Shown here piece after piece: positions 5,525 through 9,271 of a stretch of DNA of 9,271 nt. The position numbers and the translations under genes are program-made. The stretch covers positions 1 to 9,271 of the forward strand of contig PMLI01000080.1 of the NCBI GenBank assembly GCA_003158835.1. The letters run 5' to 3'. Within the stretch, counting starts at the first letter, position 1, and each line of letters starts with the position of its first letter. The stretch comes from Acidimicrobiaceae bacterium (GTDB lineage: Bacteria > Actinomycetota > Acidimicrobiia > Acidimicrobiales > Palsa-688). The notes below the pieces were generated by a model. The model saw only the letters and a list, made by a program, of their open reading frames with translations. It had not been told where the DNA came from and ran no database searches.

Positions 5525-6994
5525 GGCGGTCCGTCGGGGGCTGCGCATCGAGTTCTCCCGGCCCAAGCGACCGGGGACGCCCCCCAGCCTGGCTAGCGGC
5601 CGCCCGATGACGCTCGACAGCGGCCGCGCCACCGCGGGGGCCAGTATGGCGGTGCCGGTGAAGATGCAGGCAGCCCCCAGCCCGACGAGGCCGACCTTCG
5701 GCAGCGCCAGCCCCGCGGCCAGGGCGACCACGCCAACCAGGCCGACGGCGGCGCCCGAGATGAGCCGGCGCCGGGAGGAAACGTCTCTGGCATCCTGGCG
5801 GTCGGTTATGGCCGCCACAGGGGCGGTACGCACAGCCCGGCGAGCCGGCCCGACCGCCGAGATGACCGTTACGCCGATACCGACGGCAAAGGCGACAATG
5901 ACTGTGCGGGGTTCGAAGACGATGGGGCCGGCCGGCAGCGTGTAGCCGAGCGCGCTCATGAGCGCCTCCAACCCGATCGCGGCCAGCACGCCGAGCCCAG
6001 TGCCCACCAGCGACGACGCCGCGCCCACGATGGCCGCCTCGGCCAGCACGGAGCGGAACACCTGGCGCCGGCTGGCGCCCACTACCCGGAGCAGGGCGAG
6101 CTCACGGGTGCGCTGGCCGACGGTGATGGAAAACGTGTTGAAGATCGTGAACCCGCCGACGAAAAGCGATATGAAGGCGAACACCAGCAGGGCGGTGGAG
6201 AAGAACGACAGGTCCTGGTTTATCGAGCTCGTCTGTTCGTCGAGCACGGTCTGGCCGGTGACTACCTCTACCCCGTGGGGGAGCTCCCGAGCTATGGCCT
6301 GCTGCACGGCCGCCCTGTTGGCGCCGGGGACTGTGACGACGTTGATATGGTCCAGTTCGCTCACCTCGTCAAAGGCCTGTTGCGCCTCTGGGAGCGTGAA
6401 GGCTGCGAATGTCACGCCGGCCAGGTTGTCAGCCGTCCCGAACTGGGCGATGCCCGTGATCGTGAAGGTCTGGGTCGCGCCTGTCAAGATGACCCCGACC
6501 TGCTCGCCGACGCTGAAGTGGTGGCTCTTGGCCGTCCCCGCGTCCATCACGACGTCGTGCAGCCCCGTGGGCGGGCGGCCCTGCACGATGTGTAGCTCGG
6601 AGGTGCGCGAGTCGGGGTCGAAGCTCTCCCCGATGGTGGGCTCGGCTCCGGTGGCGATGGGCTTCCCGGTGCGCGAGACGAACTGGGCGTAGCCGTCGGC
6701 CACACCGTCGGCCGCTTCCACCCCGGGCACCCGGCGGATCTCGTCCACGAGCGCCTCTGGGACCGGGTTGCGCACGGCGTTGGCCGCGTCAGTGGTCGGG
6801 AACTGGGCCGCGCCGCGGACCTGGAAGTCGATCTTGTGGAAGATGGTGCCGACCAGGGCGTAGAAGGTGTTGTGGAGCGTGTCGGTGAGGACGTAGGTGC
6901 CCGAGACAAAGGTCACGCCGATAACGATGGCCAGGCAAGTGAGCGCCAACCGGAGCTTGTGGGCGAGGATGCCCTTCAGGGTCACGTTGCGCAT
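5522..6994 (-). CDS. ABC transporter permease, FtsX/MacB type, N-terminal half ending at a premature TAG
   Basis: This 490-residue product is the first half of a duplicated FtsX-type exporter permease. Helix 1 is at about 16-37, followed by a MacB-like extracytoplasmic domain (about 40-260). Helices 2 to 4 lie near 264-288, 318-345 and 362-382, with the cytoplasmic RTRELALLRVVGASRRQV motif at 295-312. Helices 5 and 6 lie near 413-430 and 435-455. It ends GRENSMRSPRRTA-stop, where the family continues directly into TASALMIG; those residues follow in the same frame after the TAG. Intact relatives have about 840 residues, matching the two halves together (4475-6994). The ATG at 6994 lies one base after the ATPase stop (TGAGATG), showing one operon. 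Alone, this half holds six of ten helices and one of two FtsX domains, so it is probably not a working permease. Confidence 0.88.
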   Translation of the reverse strand: MRNVTLKGILAHKLRLALTCLAIVIGVTFVSGTYVLTDTLHNTFYALVGTIFHKIDFQVRGAAQFPTTDAANAVRNPVPEALVDEIRRVPGVEAADGVADGYAQFVSRTGKPIATGAEPTIGESFDPDSRTSELHIVQGRPPTGLHDVVMDAGTAKSHHFSVGEQVGVILTGATQTFTITGIAQFGTADNLAGVTFAAFTLPEAQQAFDEVSELDHINVVTVPGANRAAVQQAIARELPHGVEVVTGQTVLDEQTSSINQDLSFFSTALLVFAFISLFVGGFTIFNTFSITVGQRTRELALLRVVGASRRQVFRSVLAEAAIVGAASSLVGTGLGVLAAIGLEALMSALGYTLPAGPIVFEPRTVIVAFAVGIGVTVISAVGPARRAVRTAPVAAITDRQDARDVSSRRRLISGAAVGLVGVVALAAGLALPKVGLVGLGAACIFTGTAILAPAVARPLSSVIGRPLARLGGVPGRLGRENSMRSPRRTA

Positions 6995-6995
6995 C

Positions 6996-7790
6996 TCAGG
7001 CCCCCAGCTCCGGGTCGGATTGGGCGCCTAGCCTGCTCATCTGGTCGAGGACACTCGTCGGCGTGGGCTGGTACAGCTCGCCCACGACTTGGCCGTCGGC
7101 GAGGAAAACGACACGGTCGGAGAAGGCCGCCCCGCCGGGGTCGTGGGTCACCATGACGATGGACTGGCCGAGCTCTTGCACCGAGCGGCGCAGGAAGCCG
7201 AGCAGCTCGGCCGAGGCATTGGAGTCCAGGTTGCCCGTGGGCTCGTCGGCGAATATGAGCTCGGGGCGGTTGACCAGGGCCCGGGCGCAGGCCACCCGCT
7301 GCTGCTGGCCGCCCGACATCTCGTTGGGCCGGTGCGACAGGCGCCCGGCGATGCCGAGCTGGCCCACCAGGTAATCGAACCAGTCGCTGTCGACCTTCTT
7401 GCCGGCCAGGTCCACCGGCAGGGTTATGTTCTCCCGGGCTGTCAAGGTAGGCACGAGGTTGAACGACTGGAACACAAAGCCGACGCGGTCGCGGCGCAAC
7501 TTGGTGAGGGCCGAGTCGTCGAGGCCGCCAATGTCGAGGCCGGCGATGAACGCCTGGCCGGCCGTCGGCCGGTCGAGGCCGGCCATACAGTGCATGAGCG
7601 TGGACTTGCCGGACCCGGACGGCCCCATCACGGCCGTGAAGTGGCCGCGGGCGAAGGCCACGTCCACCCCGGCCAGGGCGGTCACTTCAGCGCCGCCGGT
7701 CCCATAGGTCTTACGCAACCCCACGGCCTGGGCGGCCGGCGAAGCCTGGGCGGCCGTAGCTTCGGCAGGGCTTTGGTTGAGCGTCGTCAT
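6996..7790 (-). CDS. ABC transporter ATP-binding protein, MacB/LolD type
   Basis: The 264-residue ATPase powers the FtsX-type permease encoded one base downstream. All motifs are intact: Walker A GPSGSGKST (56-64), Q-loop Gln108 (FVFQSFNL), signature MSGGQQQR (158-165), Walker B LIFADEP (178-184) and the switch His216 (VMVTHD). The spacing and the FNLVPTLTARENI sequence are typical of the MacB/LolD/FtsE branch, which works by mechanotransmission rather than classical transport. An Ala-rich 20-residue extension precedes the domain. The ATG at 7790 has GGGGAGA 8 bases upstream (7799-7805). It is the first gene of the operon and is divergent from the histidine kinase gene. Substrate is unknown; relatives export drugs, peptides or lipids. 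The ATPase is intact although its permease is interrupted. Confidence 0.96.
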   Translation of the reverse strand: MTTLNQSPAEATAAQASPAAQAVGLRKTYGTGGAEVTALAGVDVAFARGHFTAVMGPSGSGKSTLMHCMAGLDRPTAGQAFIAGLDIGGLDDSALTKLRRDRVGFVFQSFNLVPTLTARENITLPVDLAGKKVDSDWFDYLVGQLGIAGRLSHRPNEMSGGQQQRVACARALVNRPELIFADEPTGNLDSNASAELLGFLRRSVQELGQSIVMVTHDPGGAAFSDRVVFLADGQVVGELYQPTPTSVLDQMSRLGAQSDPELGA

Positions 7791-8007
7791 GAGACAAGTC
7801 TCCCCACCGGCCCGGGGCCTGTCGTCAGCCTGCGGGTTGGCTTCCGGTACGAGGCCCAGAGGTCGAAGTTAATACCAGGGCCCAACCGCCGCTCCGATGC
7901 GCTCGGGCCGCCGGGCCAATAGCGTTTTTAGTGGAGCGCGTGCCCCGGGCGCGCCAAAGTGGTCCAGACTGGTAGTTGGAGGCCTTCGGTTGCACAGCGA
8001 GGAGACT
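7791..8007. promoter_or_regulatory. Divergent promoter region between the ABC operon and the two-component system
   Basis: This 217-base spacer must hold the promoters of both operons. I cannot assign -35/-10 boxes with confidence. It contains the ATPase ribosome binding site (7799-7805), an imperfect dyad GGCTTC-CGGTAC-GAGGCC at 7839-7856 that could be a response-regulator site, and the few AT-rich spots GTTAATACC (near 7867) and GCGTTTTTAG (near 7922). Two ribosome-binding-like motifs for the kinase lie at 7978-7982 and 7999-8004. Confidence 0.45.
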
Positions 8008-9198
8008 GTGAGCGGTACGACACCCTGGTGGCCAGGCAGGGACGTACCTGCTCAGCGCGCCATTGCCTTCGGCGTGCGAGCCGGCGCTTTCGCCGTAGTT
8101 GGTGCCGCCGTGATGGATGCCTCGGGCGTGATCTGGCGGGACCGCGTGTGGGAAGGCGCCGCCTTCGCCGTAGCGGCGCTGACGATCCTCCTGTGGACGA
8201 CATGTGACTGGTGGCCAGCGGCCAGGCCCAGGCTATGGCCCGTACTGCTGTGGTCGGCCGGGGCCATGGCTGTCCTGTGCGGGCTGACTTCGCTGGCCGC
8301 CAACGGCGGCCCGATGAGCCTGTTGGCCAGCATCGCCATGAGCTGGCTGGGAGCCGTTTTGAGCCTGAGAGCCGCGAGTGCCATCGCCGCTGTCGGCGCC
8401 GTCGCCATCGCCACCGTCGGCCTGGCCTACGGCGTAGGCCCCTGGGGGGTGGTCGGGTACCCGCTGATCCTCATGCTCAGTGTGTTTTCCGGACGTCTAT
8501 TGCGGGTTTACCGCGTCCAAGCCGAGCAGTCGGCCACCTTGTTGGCCAACGCGGAGCAGCTGCGCCAAGAGCACGCCCGGGCTGCAGCCCTGGAAGAGCG
8601 CAACCGCATCGCCCGCGAGATCCACGATGTGCTGGCCCATTCCCTCGGCGCCCTGAGCGTGCAGGTACAGGCGGCGCGGGCGGTGCTCACGGACCAGGCC
8701 AACGTCGAGCGCGCCGTCGAACTGCTCAACCAGGCTCAGCGCATGACCACCGACGGGCTCACCGAGACCCGGCGGGCGTTGCGCGCCCTGCACGACAACA
8801 CACCTCCACTGACTGAAGGGCTGGCCGAGTTGAGCGCCGCCCATCAACAACGGCACCGGGCACCGGTGAGCCTGGCGGTGACGGGCACACCCCGGCCGCT
8901 ATCGCCCGACGCCGGCTTGGCCCTCTCCCGCGCCGCCCAGGAAGCCCTTGTCAACACGGCCAAGCACGCGCCTCAGCAGCCGGTCGATGTCCGCCTCGAC
9001 TTCGAGGACGGCCGCACGGCGCTGACCGTTAGCAACTCCCTGGCGGGAGGGATGGGCGCGAGCGGGAGCACGTTGGAAACGGCGAACGGTGGCTACGGCT
9101 TGGGGGGTATGCGGGAAAGGCTCCGTCTCATCAATGGTTCGCTGCATGCCGGGCCGGTCGGTGACAGGTGGGTCGTCAGCGCCGAAGTCCCGCAATGA
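8008..9198 (+). CDS. Sensor histidine kinase, NarL/DesK type (HisKA_3)
   Basis: From GTG 8008 this is a 396-residue membrane kinase that autophosphorylates and passes the phosphate to the response regulator encoded next. The N-terminal part (about 15-165) holds several hydrophobic helices, for example around FAVAALTILLW and YPLILMLSVF, and no large extracellular sensor domain, as in DesK-like envelope sensors. A coiled linker leads to the HisKA_3 dimerisation domain with the phospho-accepting His206 in AREIHDVLAHSLG. The HATPase domain shows the N-box AQEALVNTAKHA (Asn316) and the G-box GGYGLGGMRERL (361-372). All catalytic motifs are present. The start is uncertain: GTG 8008 has GAGGAG at 7999-8004, but TTG 7990 has GGAGG 7 bases upstream and would add six residues. 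The stop overlaps the regulator start (ATGA). It probably senses envelope or drug stress and controls the divergent ABC operon; this is inferred from position. Confidence 0.94.
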   Translation: MSGTTPWWPGRDVPAQRAIAFGVRAGAFAVVGAAVMDASGVIWRDRVWEGAAFAVAALTILLWTTCDWWPAARPRLWPVLLWSAGAMAVLCGLTSLAANGGPMSLLASIAMSWLGAVLSLRAASAIAAVGAVAIATVGLAYGVGPWGVVGYPLILMLSVFSGRLLRVYRVQAEQSATLLANAEQLRQEHARAAALEERNRIAREIHDVLAHSLGALSVQVQAARAVLTDQANVERAVELLNQAQRMTTDGLTETRRALRALHDNTPPLTEGLAELSAAHQQRHRAPVSLAVTGTPRPLSPDAGLALSRAAQEALVNTAKHAPQQPVDVRLDFEDGRTALTVSNSLAGGMGASGSTLETANGGYGLGGMRERLRLINGSLHAGPVGDRWVVSAEVPQ

Positions 9199-9271
9199 GC
9201 CAGGGGGCGACGTCACTGCGGGTCATCGTGGCCGACGACCAGGCCAGCGTGCGCGAGGGGCTGGTCTTGCT
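9195..9271 (+). CDS. Response regulator, NarL/LuxR type (3' partial)
   Basis: The ATG at 9195 overlaps the kinase stop (ATGA), so the two are translationally coupled. Only the first 25 codons are in the window: MSQGATSLRVIVADDQASVR and on to EGLVL. This is the start of a receiver domain, with the acidic pair (DD in VIVADDQ) that binds Mg2+. The phospho-accepting Asp and the DNA-binding domain are beyond the right edge. A NarL-type helix-turn-helix output is expected from its pairing with a HisKA_3 kinase. Confidence 0.9.
   Translation, partial: MSQGATSLRVIVADDQASVREGLVL

Noticed and set aside
5607..6692. Long plus-strand open frames opposite the permease, for example 5958-6692
   Set aside because: Low-complexity Ser/Thr/Ala-rich translations typical of the reverse strand of a membrane protein gene. 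The minus-strand permease clearly explains this DNA.
7089..7922. 277-residue open frame opposite the ABC ATPase
   Set aside because: The minus strand has all ABC ATPase motifs; the plus-strand frame has no recognisable domain.
1..9271. CRISPR arrays, tRNA, rRNA, riboswitches, phage genes or defence systems
   Set aside because: I looked on both strands and saw no regularly spaced repeats, no tRNA-like T-arm with matching acceptor stem, and no protein of these kinds.

Overview
The window is GC-rich throughout, uses GTG and ATG starts behind purine-rich ribosome binding sites, and carries an IS21-type element, an FtsX/MacB-type ABC exporter and a NarL/DesK-type two-component system. This suits a high-GC actinobacterium. 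The sequence alone does not fix the genus.

Layout. (1) Positions 1 to about 1861 are the right part of an IS21-family insertion sequence: the C-terminal part of the transposase istA (it runs off the left edge), the complete ATPase helper istB, and a third small ORF with a CxxxxC...CxxxC motif. The three genes are joined by ATGA stop/start overlaps. Beyond them lies a non-coding zone with two sets of direct repeats and one 11-bp inverted repeat, typical of IS21-type multiple-repeat ends. (2) Positions 2077-2466 (minus) encode a VOC/glyoxalase-fold protein, and 2774-3748 (minus) an alpha/alpha-toroid protein of unknown function resembling terpene-cyclase/prenyltransferase repeats. (3) Positions 3749-4392 are gene-poor. 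They hold a 9-bp inverted repeat and a truncated, frameshifted MerR-family regulator. (4) Positions 4475-7790 (minus) form an ABC exporter operon: an intact ATPase and a ten-helix FtsX-type permease cut in two by one in-frame TAG. A 13-bp hairpin just after the permease stop is the likely terminator. (5) Divergently, from about 8008 (plus), come a DesK/NarL-type histidine kinase and the first codons of its response regulator, which runs off the right edge.

How the genes work together. A membrane histidine kinase and response regulator next to, and divergent from, a MacB/FtsX-like exporter is a common arrangement in which the two-component system senses envelope or drug stress and controls the exporter. 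Here the permease carries a nonsense codon, so the exporter is probably broken unless the stop is suppressed or is a sequence error. With the MerR remnant and the IS copy, this gives the picture of a chromosomal region undergoing decay.

I do not see a clearly new biological system. The most useful leads are the amber-split permease, the zinc-finger-like third ORF in the IS21 element, the repeat organisation at the IS right end, and the frameshifted MerR gene.
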